Part shown: piece by piece, positions 8,609-16,299 of the stretch
Numbering within the stretch: position 1 is the first letter of the stretch
Layout: every line of letters begins with the position of its first letter
Origin: Verrucomicrobiota bacterium
Lineage (GTDB): Bacteria > Verrucomicrobiota > Verrucomicrobiia > Limisphaerales > SIBE01
Reading direction: 5' to 3'
Length of the DNA: 42,647 nucleotides
NCBI GenBank assembly: GCA_016871515.1
Contig: VHDE01000044.1
Location: 1-42,647, forward strand
The notes under the pieces: model-generated
The model's database searches: none
The model's input: the letters and a program-made list of their open reading frames with translations, nothing else
What the model was told of the DNA's origin: nothing
Program-made: the position numbers and the translations under genes

Positions 8609-8853
8609 TGGAATGCAAGAATATCCGGAACAAACAGGCCAACTCTGTGGCCCTTACAGAGCACATCATAATTCGGCTGCTGTTTGAAAGGCATCTTTCG
8701 CAAACCAAACTCGACGATGAGCCCATTCTCGTAAGGCTTTTCGCTCAACCCATGACCCATCTCATTCAATACTTCCATGGCGGCTCCGACGATCTGAAAC
8801 ACCTCCTCTTTCAGAAGTAATCTCACGTTGCATTCGTGTACATTAGTGTCCAT
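8605..8853 (-). pseudogene. Truncated GxxExxY-family protein
   Basis: This 82-residue frame starts MDTNVHECNVRLLLKEEVFQ and carries the family signature at residues 35-41 (GLSEKPY). Complete GxxExxY proteins are about 120-130 residues and continue into a PD-(D/E)xK-like V-(D/E)-x-K strand. This one stops right after VPDILAFQ, before that strand. Its TGA overlaps the ATG of the downstream aldolase-like gene (ATGA), so translation could be coupled. It lies only 17 bases after the class II aldolase. The upstream bases (ACACTAATGTACACGAATG) resemble the dispersed leader often found before such genes. It could be a dead remnant or a retained short form. Confidence 0.65.
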
Positions 8854-8870
8854 TCGTGGTAAATTGTTTC

Positions 8871-9917
8871 CTACTTTAACTGCGACATGATTTGGTCGGT
8901 GATGGCTTGGACGGCGGCTTCTGCTTCTGCGTCGCAACCGGCGGCGGTCGTTTCTCGCACCGGGGCTGCGCACGTTACGCCTGGCCGCCATTCGTTGTTG
9001 TCGCAGAGTTCGCATTCTTTCAGGCCAATGCGCGGATCGGGAATGCCCAACGTTTGTTTGATTTTCAGCAGGTCCTGAAGCTGATTCGGTGTGAACGTTT
9101 TCAGCGGCGTCCCCAGCTGCGACGCGACAACGACCGTGCGGCAATACGCCTCGAGAATCTCCATTTTGAAGTAAGCATCCTCAACATTTAGGTGGCTCCA
9201 GGCGACCACGCCGTGATTCGCCATTAATACGGTGTTGTGATGACCCACGAGATCGGCGACGAGCTTCCCCATTTCAGGTGTGCCCGGCGTGCGATAAGGC
9301 GCAAGAGGCACGCGGCCAATGAAGACCTCGATTTCCGGAATCATGCAGGTTGGCGGTTCAACTCCCGCGACCGCGAAGGCCGTGGCATGCGGCGGGTGAC
9401 AATGCACCGTGGCCACGGCTTTGGGCTGCCGTTTCATGATCTGAAGGTGCATCAAGATTTCGCTGGTCCGCTTTTTTGTTCCCGCGAGTTGATTGCCATC
9501 CAAGTCCACCAAACACATGTCTTCCGGTTTCATGAAACCTTTTGAAACGAGCGTCGGTGTGCACAGCGCAATATCGTCCGCGACACGAATGGCAATGTTG
9601 CCTCCGTTGCCATCGACATAAGCGCGGTGCCAAAGCCGCCGGCCAACGTCGCAAATCTGTTCTTTAAGCGACTGGATCTGCGAAGAATTCAGGAAGGCTT
9701 CGAGCTCAGCTTTCGAGCTCTTGGAAGTGACCGGCTTTGATGGCATTGAAGGCTTGTGGGTGGCAATTGCGCCAGGCTTATAAACTCCATTGCCGTCCAG
9801 CTCGCGCAAAAGATCGCGCGCTGACGGCGTCAGGATGGCGTCGTTAGGCAACGACTTCGGATCGCGGCCGGCGCGCAGCAAGTCTTCGATGTCTTTAGCG
9901 CTAATGACAGGTTTCAT
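8871..9917 (-). CDS. BMC class II aldolase (fuculose/rhamnulose-P type)
   Basis: This 348-residue zinc aldolase should cleave a deoxysugar 1-phosphate (L-fuculose- or L-rhamnulose-phosphate) to dihydroxyacetone phosphate and L-lactaldehyde. Seen are GNGGNIAIR (103-111), Glu153 in SEILMHL, His172 and His174 in HCHPPHA, and His235 in ANHG. These match the catalytic Glu and zinc His set of the FucA family. About 75 extra N-terminal residues precede the enzyme domain. Residues 1-40 form a short amphipathic helix (SAKDIEDLLRAG), as in encapsulation peptides, followed by a Pro/Lys/Ser linker. Its ATG overlaps the stop of the upstream BMC-P gene (ATGA). Which sugar phosphate is used is not decided by the sequence. 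Confidence 0.88.
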   Translation of the reverse strand: MKPVISAKDIEDLLRAGRDPKSLPNDAILTPSARDLLRELDGNGVYKPGAIATHKPSMPSKPVTSKSSKAELEAFLNSSQIQSLKEQICDVGRRLWHRAYVDGNGGNIAIRVADDIALCTPTLVSKGFMKPEDMCLVDLDGNQLAGTKKRTSEILMHLQIMKRQPKAVATVHCHPPHATAFAVAGVEPPTCMIPEIEVFIGRVPLAPYRTPGTPEMGKLVADLVGHHNTVLMANHGVVAWSHLNVEDAYFKMEILEAYCRTVVVASQLGTPLKTFTPNQLQDLLKIKQTLGIPDPRIGLKECELCDNNEWRPGVTCAAPVRETTAAGCDAEAEAAVQAITDQIMSQLK

Positions 9918-10219
9918 TTGTTGAAGGGCGAGTAAAAGATTTCGTCCACGAGCGCGGCGTTGATCGCATCAATCGGCGTCGGTTGATCGAAGGGTTGCGC
10001 TGCTTCGCGGCCCTCGACGTAACCGATAGTTTGGCCGACTCCACCACCGAGCGCATCGTAAACAACGGGGCTTGGTTCTTTGCTCAAGCCCTGCGGCGGT
10101 TCTGTGCTGCGTTGAAAATGATCGCGCGTGAATGGGCTCACGATCAGCCAGCGCCCGCCAAGCAAGGCTGGCACAGTCTTGCTGAGCGTAACCCGGCCAA
10201 TGACAGTTCCGAGTCTCAT
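9914..10219 (-). CDS. BMC-P shell vertex protein (EutN/CcmL)
   Basis: This protein of about 101 residues belongs to the EutN/CcmL pentamer family (BMC-P), which caps the vertices of microcompartment shells. The chosen ATG at 10219 gives MRLGTVIGRVTLSKTVPALL, a standard family start. Translation from the longer frame would add residues encoded by a CATCACG-type tandem repeat and is unlikely. GGGVGQTIGYVEG near 75-87 fits the conserved turn. No Shine-Dalgarno sequence is obvious. Its TGA overlaps the start of the aldolase gene by ATGA, suggesting coupled translation of a shell protein with its cargo. Confidence 0.85.
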   Translation of the reverse strand: MRLGTVIGRVTLSKTVPALLGGRWLIVSPFTRDHFQRSTEPPQGLSKEPSPVVYDALGGGVGQTIGYVEGREAAQPFDQPTPIDAINAALVDEIFYSPFNK

Positions 10220-10676
10220 GAAATCTGCTGCGTGCTGCGCGATGCGTGATGCGTGATGCGGACACTCCGCGTTTGCATCAGGCTGTCTTGGCACAGTGTC
10301 GCCTGGCCAAGCGTTGGGCTCGTAACGCAGAGCTTCACTCTGCTGTATCGCCGACTTGCAGTCGGCACCGCGCGCGACATGTTCTGCACGCGCGTGTTCG
10401 CGGGAGCGTTGCAGATTGAAAATCTTCCACGTGGCAGGTGAACGTCGCCCCTCTCCCTAACCCTCTCCCCATCCGATGGGGCGAGGGAAGAGAGTTTTTG
10501 CGAACGGTCAATGGCTGATGGCCGAAGGCGTCCGAGGCCCAGGTCTTTTCCCTCTCCCCATCGGATGGGGAGAGGGGCGCTGCAACGGTCAGCTACTCGA
10601 TTCTTCCGCCGCCGAACGGTGGCTGATTGGCTGCGATACGGCAGAGTGAAACTCTGCGCTACGGTGAAGGCGCTGG
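10220..10676. repeat. 457-bp gap: compound nested palindromes
   Basis: Outer inverted arms at 10321-10351 and about 10632-10663 match at about 28 of 31 positions (CGTA.CGCAGAG.TTCACTC core). Nested inside is a perfect hairpin at 10550-10576 (CCCTCTCCCCATC, G, GATGGGGAGAGGG). A second imperfect hairpin with the same CCCCATC core lies near 10460-10487. A short ACTTGCAGTC palindrome is near 10354. A GCGTGAT tandem repeat lies at 10239-10260. No gene is supported here. Transcription of the operon must pass through this structure. Confidence 0.75.
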
Positions 10677-10955
10677 TCATACGGGAACTCCGGGTTCTTT
10701 TTCATCCACAATGCCAACCACCATCCAGCGGGCGGGGCTTTTCGGATCTTTGACCGCTTGTCGAGCCGCGGCACCGTCGGACGAGATGACCACCCGTTGG
10801 TGGATTCCGGCGCCGTGCGCATCGATGGCCACTTGCGGAGAGCCTTCAGGTTCGCCCGCGTTGTTGATCGGCTGGCAAATGACCAAGCGCCAGCCCTCGA
10901 AGCTCGGATGTTTCCGAGTAGCGACAACATTGCCTTCAACGCGTGCGAGGAGCAT
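10677..10955 (-). CDS. BMC-P shell vertex protein (EutN/CcmL)
   Basis: This 92-residue protein is a second EutN/CcmL-type pentamer. It begins MLLARVEGNVVATRKHPSFE, continues LVICQPINNAGEP, and has the conserved end VGIVDEKEPGV. Length is normal for BMC-P. It lies between the aldehyde dehydrogenase and the other BMC-P gene, with large palindromic gaps on both sides, so its expression level may be set by those structures. PVM-type loci usually code for more than one BMC-P paralogue, and this one is closest in pattern to the copy at 12732. The start ATG follows directly on the edge of a repeat, with no clear Shine-Dalgarno sequence. Confidence 0.87.
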   Translation of the reverse strand: MLLARVEGNVVATRKHPSFEGWRLVICQPINNAGEPEGSPQVAIDAHGAGIHQRVVISSDGAAARQAVKDPKSPARWMVVGIVDEKEPGVPV

Positions 10956-11097
10956 GGGATGGTTAAATGGTTAAATGAGTAAATGGGTAAATGGGTGCAT
11001 CGGCTGCGCTGTCAAGAGCTCTGTTGCTGGGGTCTTCATTTAACTATTTAACCTTTAACCCATTTAACGATTTGAACCATGTAACGATGCAACCATT
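10956..11097. repeat. TTAAATGG-type palindromic repeat
   Basis: The whole spacer between the aldehyde dehydrogenase and the BMC-P gene is low-complexity. Tandem (T)TAAATG(A/G)GT units at 10961-11001 face their inverse at 11037-11097 (CATTTAAC-type units), giving a long imperfect hairpin. Nothing else is seen in it. Confidence 0.7.
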
Positions 11098-12591
11098 TCA
11101 GTATATCCTCAGGTTATCGACCATGACGCACCTGCGCACTCGGCAGAATGTCTTGGGATTCGTTACACCTTCGCCGGTTGGCGTCGCAATCGAGTAACTC
11201 AAATACCCTTCGCCGCCGAGTCCGAGGCCAGCCATGCAAGGGCCGTTTTTGATGAAGAGAGTCGTGTCCAGCGCGCGTGCCATCGCGGTCATGTGCTCGA
11301 CGTCGTGCGAATGAATGATGGACGTGTGTTTGTAGTTGTGTTCGGCGACTTTCGCGGCTTCGATCCCTTCCTCCACGCTTTTCACGCGGACGATTGGGAT
11401 GAATGGCATCATCTGTTCCTCTTTCACGAAGACATGATCTTTATTGGTCTCAGCAAACAGGAGCTGCGTTTTTTCAGGGACCGAGACACCTGCGATCTTG
11501 GCGAGCACGGAAGCATCTTTGCCGACAAGGTTTTTGTTTAAGATGGGTTCTGGACAACCAGCCCCATGGCCTTCCTTGAAAGTAAAGGTCTCTTTGGTGA
11601 GCCGGTCGAGTTGGGGAGAATTGAGGCGAACCGCGCCTTCCGTTTCCAACGAAGCCATAAATTTATCGGCGACGTCCTCCAAAACGAACACTTCCTTCTC
11701 GCCGATGCAAAGCAAGTTGTTGTCGTAAGCGGCGCCGTTGATGACGCTGCGGGCCGCGCGTTTCATGCAGGCCGTGTCATCCACGAGAACGGGCGGGTTG
11801 CCCGGGCCGGCGCAGATGGCGCGTTTGCCGGTTTGCATCGCGGCTTTGACGACGCCAGGACCACCGGTCACACAAAGCAACCGGACGGCTTCATGCGCGC
11901 ACAATTCCTTGAAGGAATCAAACGTCGGTTGCTCGATAATGCACACGACGTTTTCGATTCCGGTTTCGCGTTCGATCGCCTTGTTGAACTCGCGCACGGC
12001 CATCGCGGCGCACTTCGCGGCAGCGGGATGGGCGTTAAACACAACCGCGTTGCCGGCCGCGACGATGTTTACAATGTTGCCGCTGAGCGTCGGAATGGAA
12101 TGCGTCGAAGGTGTGACGGCGCCGATCACGCCGAATGGGGTGTACTCCTCCAAAGTAATCCCGTGATCGCCGCTGCTGGCGTCTGGGTGCAGCCATTCAA
12201 CGCCGGGGACGAGTTTGATGATCTTAAGCTTTTCGATTTTGTGATCGAGCCGGCCGATCTTGGTTTCTTCGAGTTCGATGCGGCCCCATTCCACCGCGTT
12301 GGCATCGGTCATCGTCTTCACAATCTGGACAACTTTGGATCGAGCGGCGACGCCTTTTGCTTGAAGCTGGAGGAAAGCAGCATGGGCGGCTTCGCATGCT
12401 TCGTTGGCGGTTTGGAAGACGCCGTATTTGCCTTTAGCCGCGCTCAGAGGTTTGACGTGGCAATCGCAAGGTTTTTCGGCGAGCGTGGAAGCGGCGGCGG
12501 GTGCGCGATTATTTGCGGATGGGGCGCGACCGAGGCGGCCCAAAACTTCCTGGACGACATCACGGATTAAGGTTTCGTTCACGGCGCTCAT
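11098..12591 (-). CDS. BMC CoA-acylating aldehyde dehydrogenase
   Basis: This 497-residue enzyme belongs to the PduP/EutE-type CoA-acylating aldehyde dehydrogenases of microcompartments. It oxidises an aldehyde, here probably lactaldehyde, with NAD+ and CoA to the acyl-CoA. Residues 1-21 (MSAVNETLIRDVVQEVLGRL) form an amphipathic helix typical of an encapsulation peptide, followed by an Ala/Pro linker with a CDCH cluster (42-45). Core motifs are TPSTHSIPT (160-168), GGPGVV (243-248) and the catalytic Cys295 in NNLLCIGEKE. Downstream action by PduL and the acetate kinase-like enzyme fits one pathway. The family is certain; the substrate is inferred from the aldolase in the same operon. Confidence 0.92.
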   Translation of the reverse strand: MSAVNETLIRDVVQEVLGRLGRAPSANNRAPAAASTLAEKPCDCHVKPLSAAKGKYGVFQTANEACEAAHAAFLQLQAKGVAARSKVVQIVKTMTDANAVEWGRIELEETKIGRLDHKIEKLKIIKLVPGVEWLHPDASSGDHGITLEEYTPFGVIGAVTPSTHSIPTLSGNIVNIVAAGNAVVFNAHPAAAKCAAMAVREFNKAIERETGIENVVCIIEQPTFDSFKELCAHEAVRLLCVTGGPGVVKAAMQTGKRAICAGPGNPPVLVDDTACMKRAARSVINGAAYDNNLLCIGEKEVFVLEDVADKFMASLETEGAVRLNSPQLDRLTKETFTFKEGHGAGCPEPILNKNLVGKDASVLAKIAGVSVPEKTQLLFAETNKDHVFVKEEQMMPFIPIVRVKSVEEGIEAAKVAEHNYKHTSIIHSHDVEHMTAMARALDTTLFIKNGPCMAGLGLGGEGYLSYSIATPTGEGVTNPKTFCRVRRCVMVDNLRIY

Positions 12592-12731
12592 AAGAGGAGA
12601 ATGTCCAATGTCGAATTATCGAATGACGAAAGAATGACGAAGCTCCCATGACAAAGAGGCATCCAGACGGACGAGCCGCATTTCGGACTTAGTCATTCGG
12701 ATTTCTTTCGACATTGGGAATTCGTTATTCG
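12592..12731. repeat. GAATGACGAA-type repeat, copy 1
   Basis: The spacer holds a 24-nt string at 12619-12642 (TCGAATGACGAAAGAATGAC, then GAAG) that recurs exactly at 14743-14766. A second shared string (AGTCATTCG..TTTCTTTCG, then ACATTGG) is at 12691-12717 and 14833-14858. The two strings are roughly inverse to each other, so the RNA could fold into a hairpin. It appears to be an intergenic cassette used twice in this operon. Confidence 0.75.
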
Positions 12732-13043
12732 TCATTGCTTGGCGTTGTAAATTTGCTTCCCTAGCACATCCACGGTATCGACGATTCCGATAATCACGGC
12801 ATCAACCGGGGCTTCCTTCAGGTTCGGAGCGAGTCGCGCGGAACTCCCCTGGCAAAATAGCACCATTTCGCCTGCGCCCGCTCCAACGCTGTCCACGGCG
12901 ACAATCGTGTTCACTCCAGGGCGAAAACGCGTCGGATCTCTTTCGTCAACCAACTGCGGACGCAACAAAAGCAATTTGCGTCCTTCCATGGACGTGTCCT
13001 TCTTGGTGGCGACGACCGAACCTTCGACTCGGGCGAGGAACAT
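12732..13043 (-). CDS. BMC-P shell vertex protein (EutN/CcmL)
   Basis: This third EutN/CcmL-type pentamer protein has 103 residues, starting MFLARVEGSVVATKKDTSME. Conserved pieces are LLLLRPQLVDE, VAVDSVGAGAGEMVLFCQGS (about 48-67) and VIIGIVDTVDV (about 83-93). The GAGxGExV(L/I) turn is a BMC-P hallmark. It is slightly longer than the copy at 10677. It stands directly downstream of a BMC-H gene and upstream of the aldehyde dehydrogenase, in the usual mixed shell/enzyme order. Confidence 0.9.
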   Translation of the reverse strand: MFLARVEGSVVATKKDTSMEGRKLLLLRPQLVDERDPTRFRPGVNTIVAVDSVGAGAGEMVLFCQGSSARLAPNLKEAPVDAVIIGIVDTVDVLGKQIYNAKQ

Positions 13044-13145
13044 AATTTGCTGAGTTGTGGGTGGGTTGGTGAGAACCTGGCCTTAATTGATCAGCGGCCC
13101 AAGCAATTCCAGGCCGCGGGCTCACACCACCAGCGGCTACGGCCG

Positions 13146-13433
13146 TTACTTGGCTTTCTTGGGCAACACCGTATCGACGTCGGCGTGAGGTCGCGCGATG
13201 ACATGCACGCTGACAACTTCGCCCTTAATCGCTTTGACTGCTTGCGCGCCGGCGTCGGTGGCAGCTTTAACTGCGGCGACATCGCCAACCACAACAGCAG
13301 TGACAAGTGCGTTGCCAACTTGAATCATGGGGCCGGCCAGTTCGACGTTGGCGGCTTTGAGCATGGCGTCGGCGCCCTCGACAAGAGCGACAAGGCCGCG
13401 TGTTTCGATCATTCCGATAGCTTGATGAGGCAT
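13146..13433 (-). CDS. BMC-H shell protein
   Basis: This 95-residue single-domain BMC-H (PduA/CcmK family) protein forms hexameric shell tiles. It begins [20 protein letters not shown], has [12 protein letters not shown] and [14 protein letters not shown], and ends with a Lys-rich tail. The usual pore segment lies in the loop after VTAVV (about 45-52). It is closest by eye to the copy at 14886, with shared [11 protein letters not shown] and [12 protein letters not shown], suggesting duplication. It follows the acetate kinase-like gene. Confidence 0.95.
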   Translation of the reverse strand: MPHQAIGMIETRGLVALVEGADAMLKAANVELAGPMIQVGNALVTAVVVGDVAAVKAATDAGAQAVKAIKGEVVSVHVIARPHADVDTVLPKKAK

Positions 13434-13465
13434 AATGTTCTTTAGTTCGCAGGTTAAGGTTGAGT

Positions 13466-14716
13466 CTAAGAAAGGGTTGATGCGGCGTCGCCAGCGCGTG
13501 ATGCGTGATCCGTGATGCGTGATGTGTGATCCTTCGCGCGTTCGAGGCAGCGTTTGACCTCGCGGGCGACGACGAGTTCTTCGTTCGTTGGAATGACCAT
13601 CACTTTGACTTTTGAATCGGGTTTGCTGAGGACAGCCTCCTGGGCTTTGGTGCGGCTGTTAACGTCTGGATCGAGAACAATGCCGAGTTGATCCAGATTC
13701 TCACAGATCGCTTGGCGAAGTTCGGATCGATTTTCACCAATGCCAGCTGTGAAGACGAGCGCATCGGCGCCATTCAATTGAAGATAGAACGCGCCGATCC
13801 AATGCCGCGCCTGGTGAACAAAAACGTCGAGCGCGAGCTGAGCCTTGGCATTGCCTTGAGTGGCCTGGGTTTGAATATCCCGAAGGTCGTTGTAACCGCC
13901 GGAAAGTCCTTTGAGGCCCGATTCCTTGCAGAGCACGCGTTCCGCTTCGTCCAAAGTCAAACAGGCAGTTCGCATGAGAAACGGGACGGCGAAGGGATCG
14001 AGATCGCCAACGCGGTTGTTGTGCGGCAGGCCCGATTGCGGGCTCATGCCCAAGCTATTGCCAATCGCGACGCCGTTCAAAAGTCCGGTGATGGAGGAAC
14101 TGCCGCCCAGGTGACAGGAAATGACACGAAGGTCAGGTTTTCGAACGGCGCCCTCCGGGCCATTAACGTAGAGTTGACGCGCCTTTTCGGCAACATCGTC
14201 CCGCCCTAACAACTCCGCGGAACGTTCCGCGATAAATTTGTGGCTGGCCCCGTGAAAGCCCCAACGCCGGACTCCGCGCTTCGCCCAATCTTCCGGCACG
14301 GCATATCTCATCGCAGCTTCAGGCGCCCATTGGTAAAAGGCAGTTTCGAAAAGTCCCACCAAAGGCGTACGGGGCATGCGTTGGGCGAACAGTCGAATGC
14401 CGGTGATATATGGCGGATTGTGCGCGGGCGCAATCGAGTTGCACACTTCCATCGCTTTCACGGTCGGTTCGTCGAGACGCACGCAGCCGCTGACGCCCCG
14501 CGCCATGATTGTCTTAAACCCGACAGCCGCGAGATCGCCTTCACTGGCAATGGCGTTGCTTTTTAGAAGTTCAGCAAGGCAATCCTCGATGGCTTTTGCG
14601 TAATCGGTCACGCGCTCGAAACCGCCCCGATGCAACAAGCGCTCCTGGCCGTTCGAGAAGTCGAACAACCGCCATTTGAGCGAAGTGGAACCGAGGTTGG
14701 CTACGAGGACCTTCAC
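13466..14716 (-). CDS. ackA: Divergent acetate kinase-like acyl kinase of BMC
   Basis: This acetate-kinase-family enzyme of about 416 residues should transfer phosphate from an acyl phosphate to ADP, giving the acid and ATP. I chose GTG 14716, which yields [20 protein letters not shown], the family's N-terminal phosphate-binding strand; a longer frame adds sequence encoded by an intergenic repeat. Seen are the [25 protein letters not shown] and TAGIGENR motifs. The usual MGTRxGDxDP motif reads [10 protein letters not shown] here, so the acyl pocket may differ, perhaps to take lactyl-phosphate. The C-terminal tail ([12 protein letters not shown]) is encoded by a GTGATGC-type tandem repeat at 13496-13532. 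The BMC operon context supports a role after PduL. Confidence 0.88.
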   Translation of the reverse strand: MKVLVANLGSTSLKWRLFDFSNGQERLLHRGGFERVTDYAKAIEDCLAELLKSNAIASEGDLAAVGFKTIMARGVSGCVRLDEPTVKAMEVCNSIAPAHNPPYITGIRLFAQRMPRTPLVGLFETAFYQWAPEAAMRYAVPEDWAKRGVRRWGFHGASHKFIAERSAELLGRDDVAEKARQLYVNGPEGAVRKPDLRVISCHLGGSSSITGLLNGVAIGNSLGMSPQSGLPHNNRVGDLDPFAVPFLMRTACLTLDEAERVLCKESGLKGLSGGYNDLRDIQTQATQGNAKAQLALDVFVHQARHWIGAFYLQLNGADALVFTAGIGENRSELRQAICENLDQLGIVLDPDVNSRTKAQEAVLSKPDSKVKVMVIPTNEELVVAREVKRCLERAKDHTSRITDHASRAGDAASTLS

Positions 14717-14720
14717 GGTG

Positions 14721-14885
14721 AGAAAATGACTAATTTCGAATTTCGAATGACGAAAGAATGACGAAGTCCCCAATGTCGAACTGGCGCACAATAACCGCAG
14801 CCGAGCGAAATTGCGGCGGCTTGTTCGTCATTAGTCATTCGAGTTTCTTTCGACATTGGATTTATCCGTCATTCGACATTATTGA
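14721..14885. repeat. GAATGACGAA-type repeat, copy 2
   Basis: This is the second copy of the cassette described at 12592, with identical 24-nt string 14743-14766 and its inverse-like partner at 14831-14858. An ATTCGACATT end is near 14871-14880. It fills the spacer between a BMC-H gene and the acetate kinase-like gene. No coding sequence is supported. Confidence 0.75.
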
Positions 14886-15164
14886 TTACTGCAGCCATCG
14901 GCCGAGCACCGAAAGCCCGTCGTGCGGCCGAGGGATCACTTGAACGCTGATGACTTGCCCGACTTGCGCCGCGGCGGCGGCGCCGGCATCAGTAGCAGCT
15001 TTGACGGCTGCGACATCGCCACGAAAAAAAGCAGTGACGTAACCGCTGCCGACCTTTTCCCAGCCAACTAAGGTGACATTGGCGGCCTTCAGGGCAGCAT
15101 CGCTGGCTTCGAGCAGGGTGGTCATGCCCTTGGTTTCAATCATTCCAATTGCTTGTTGAGGCAT
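14886..15164 (-). CDS. BMC-H shell protein
   Basis: This 92-residue BMC-H shell hexamer protein has [50 protein letters not shown] and IPRPHDGL. The pore loop region carries [13 protein letters not shown] (about 38-50). Only 42 bases separate it from the upstream BMC-H gene at 15207. The start region lacks a clear Shine-Dalgarno sequence, so it may depend on translation of its neighbour. The ending is short, without the Lys/Pro-rich tail of the other two BMC-H proteins. Confidence 0.95.
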   Translation of the reverse strand: MPQQAIGMIETKGMTTLLEASDAALKAANVTLVGWEKVGSGYVTAFFRGDVAAVKAATDAGAAAAAQVGQVISVQVIPRPHDGLSVLGRWLQ

Positions 15165-15206
15165 AAATTTGTTGAGAGTTGATGGTTAGAAGTCGAGGGA
15201 TCGGCG

Positions 15207-15506
15207 TTATTTCGCTGGTTTGGCGGGAGCAGGTTGATTATCGACGAAGGCTTTCAGCAGGTCTTCATGCGGACGGGCCAAAATGTGAGAGGTGATCAAC
15301 TCACCGACCTTGCTGGCCGCTTTTGCGCCGGCGTCCACAGCGGCTTTGACGCTGCCCACATCGCCGCGCGCCAACACGGTGATCAAACCTCCGCCAATTT
15401 GGATGGTTTTAACCAAAGTGACATTGGCCGCTTTGACCATCGCGTCACTGGCTTCCACGCTTCCCACGTAACCTTTGGTCTCAATCATTCCTATTGCTTC
15501 GCTCAT
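15207..15506 (-). CDS. BMC-H shell protein
   Basis: This 99-residue BMC-H protein begins [19 protein letters not shown], with [26 protein letters not shown] and [16 protein letters not shown], and has a Pro/Ala/Lys-rich tail. It has the clearest ribosome binding site of the operon, an AGGAG seven to eight bases before ATG. That agrees with it being the most abundant shell tile, although this is inference. It is the first shell gene after PduL. Its stop lies 28 bases from the PduL-distal BMC-H block, so the two BMC-H genes are tightly paired. Confidence 0.95.
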   Translation of the reverse strand: MSEAIGMIETKGYVGSVEASDAMVKAANVTLVKTIQIGGGLITVLARGDVGSVKAAVDAGAKAASKVGELITSHILARPHEDLLKAFVDNQPAPAKPAK

Positions 15507-15534
15507 TTGTTTCTCCTGTTCTCTTTGGATTTGT

Positions 15535-16212
15535 TTATTTGATTAATTCGCACGGGGTATCCGGCTGCAGATTGCACGCGTTCCCTTCGTCGGTGTCTAT
15601 GTGCACTTCCAATTTGAAACTCTTGTCCACGCGCACCAAAAGCTTGTCTAACGTCAGCGCGCAGGGGCCGCCGATCTTCAACTTCATTTCGTCTGCATTT
15701 TTGACTCCATAGAACGCGGCGTCGTCTGGATGCATGTGAACATGCCGCAACGCGCGAATCACCCCTTGAGGCATTTCGAAGAAACCGGCTGGACCCATTA
15801 ACATCGCGCCGGTTGTCCCCTCGATGTTCCCAGACAACCGCATAGGAATGTCAAAGCCCAACGCAACGGCGTCCGTGTAGGCTAGCTCGACCTGATTCAA
15901 GGTCCGGCAAGGACCGAGGATGCGGAGGTTTGAAATCACTCGGCTACGCGGACCAATTAGGGTTATGGTTTCGGCCGCGGCAAATTGACCTTCCTGATAG
16001 AGCGCCTTGAAAGGGGTTAGCTTGTGACCTTTGCCAAAGAGAATCTCCACGGCTTCGGCGGTCAGATGGCAATGACGGGCGCTGACGTTGACGACTAACG
16101 GGTTTGGCGCGCCCGCAGATCGGGGCATCGGCTTACCCAAACGCTGATAAACGGCCTGCCGAACCCAATGCTCAACTTCGGCGCGGTGCAACATCGGCTT
16201 GGTAGCTACCAT
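15535..16212 (-). CDS. pduL: PduL-type phosphotransacylase
   Basis: PduL is the BMC phosphotransacylase, which converts acyl-CoA and phosphate to acyl phosphate and recycles CoA. I chose ATG 16212 (about 225 residues, [20 protein letters not shown]); ATG 16194 is also possible. Residues before that would run through the divergent promoter region. The N-terminal amphipathic stretch ([19 protein letters not shown]) may be an encapsulation signal. Metal-binding histidines are seen in SARHCHLT and [10 protein letters not shown], and the core has [10 protein letters not shown] and RLSGN. It is the first gene of the operon, diverging from a DeoR-type regulator. Confidence 0.92.
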   Translation of the reverse strand: MVATKPMLHRAEVEHWVRQAVYQRLGKPMPRSAGAPNPLVVNVSARHCHLTAEAVEILFGKGHKLTPFKALYQEGQFAAAETITLIGPRSRVISNLRILGPCRTLNQVELAYTDAVALGFDIPMRLSGNIEGTTGAMLMGPAGFFEMPQGVIRALRHVHMHPDDAAFYGVKNADEMKLKIGGPCALTLDKLLVRVDKSFKLEVHIDTDEGNACNLQPDTPCELIK

Positions 16213-16299
16213 AAATGAGGCGCGGTTTTCGCTCGAATCTGAAAGATTGTCAAATAGATTCTTGCAAAATATTTCAATATCTATCACTCTTTGCGCCAC
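16213..16299. promoter_or_regulatory. Divergent promoter region of BMC operon and deoR gene
   Basis: The gap is under 90 bases. TTGTCA at 16247-16252 (+) with TATTTC 17 bases later could serve the regulator. The overlapping minus-strand TTGACA (16253-16248) lies 41 bases from the pduL ATG, but its -10 partner is weak. A small palindrome ATATT-TC-AATAT (16269-16280) could be an operator. These are visual matches only. Confidence 0.35.

Noticed and set aside
7700-8671. Long plus-strand frame opposite the TIM-barrel gene
   Set aside because: It mirrors the minus-strand gene, which has clear fold motifs and operon context; the mirror frame has none.
10216-10680. 154-codon minus-strand frame in the BMC-P gap
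   Set aside because: It runs through nested palindromes and tandem repeats, and shows only repeat-derived residues.
11566-12570. 334-codon plus-strand frame opposite the aldehyde dehydrogenase
   Set aside because: High-GC antisense shadow of a certain gene with catalytic motifs.
13496-13532. GCGTGAT units considered as a CRISPR or minisatellite locus
   Set aside because: Units are about 7 nt, without spacers, and only four to five copies; it is a short tandem repeat read into the acetate kinase tail.
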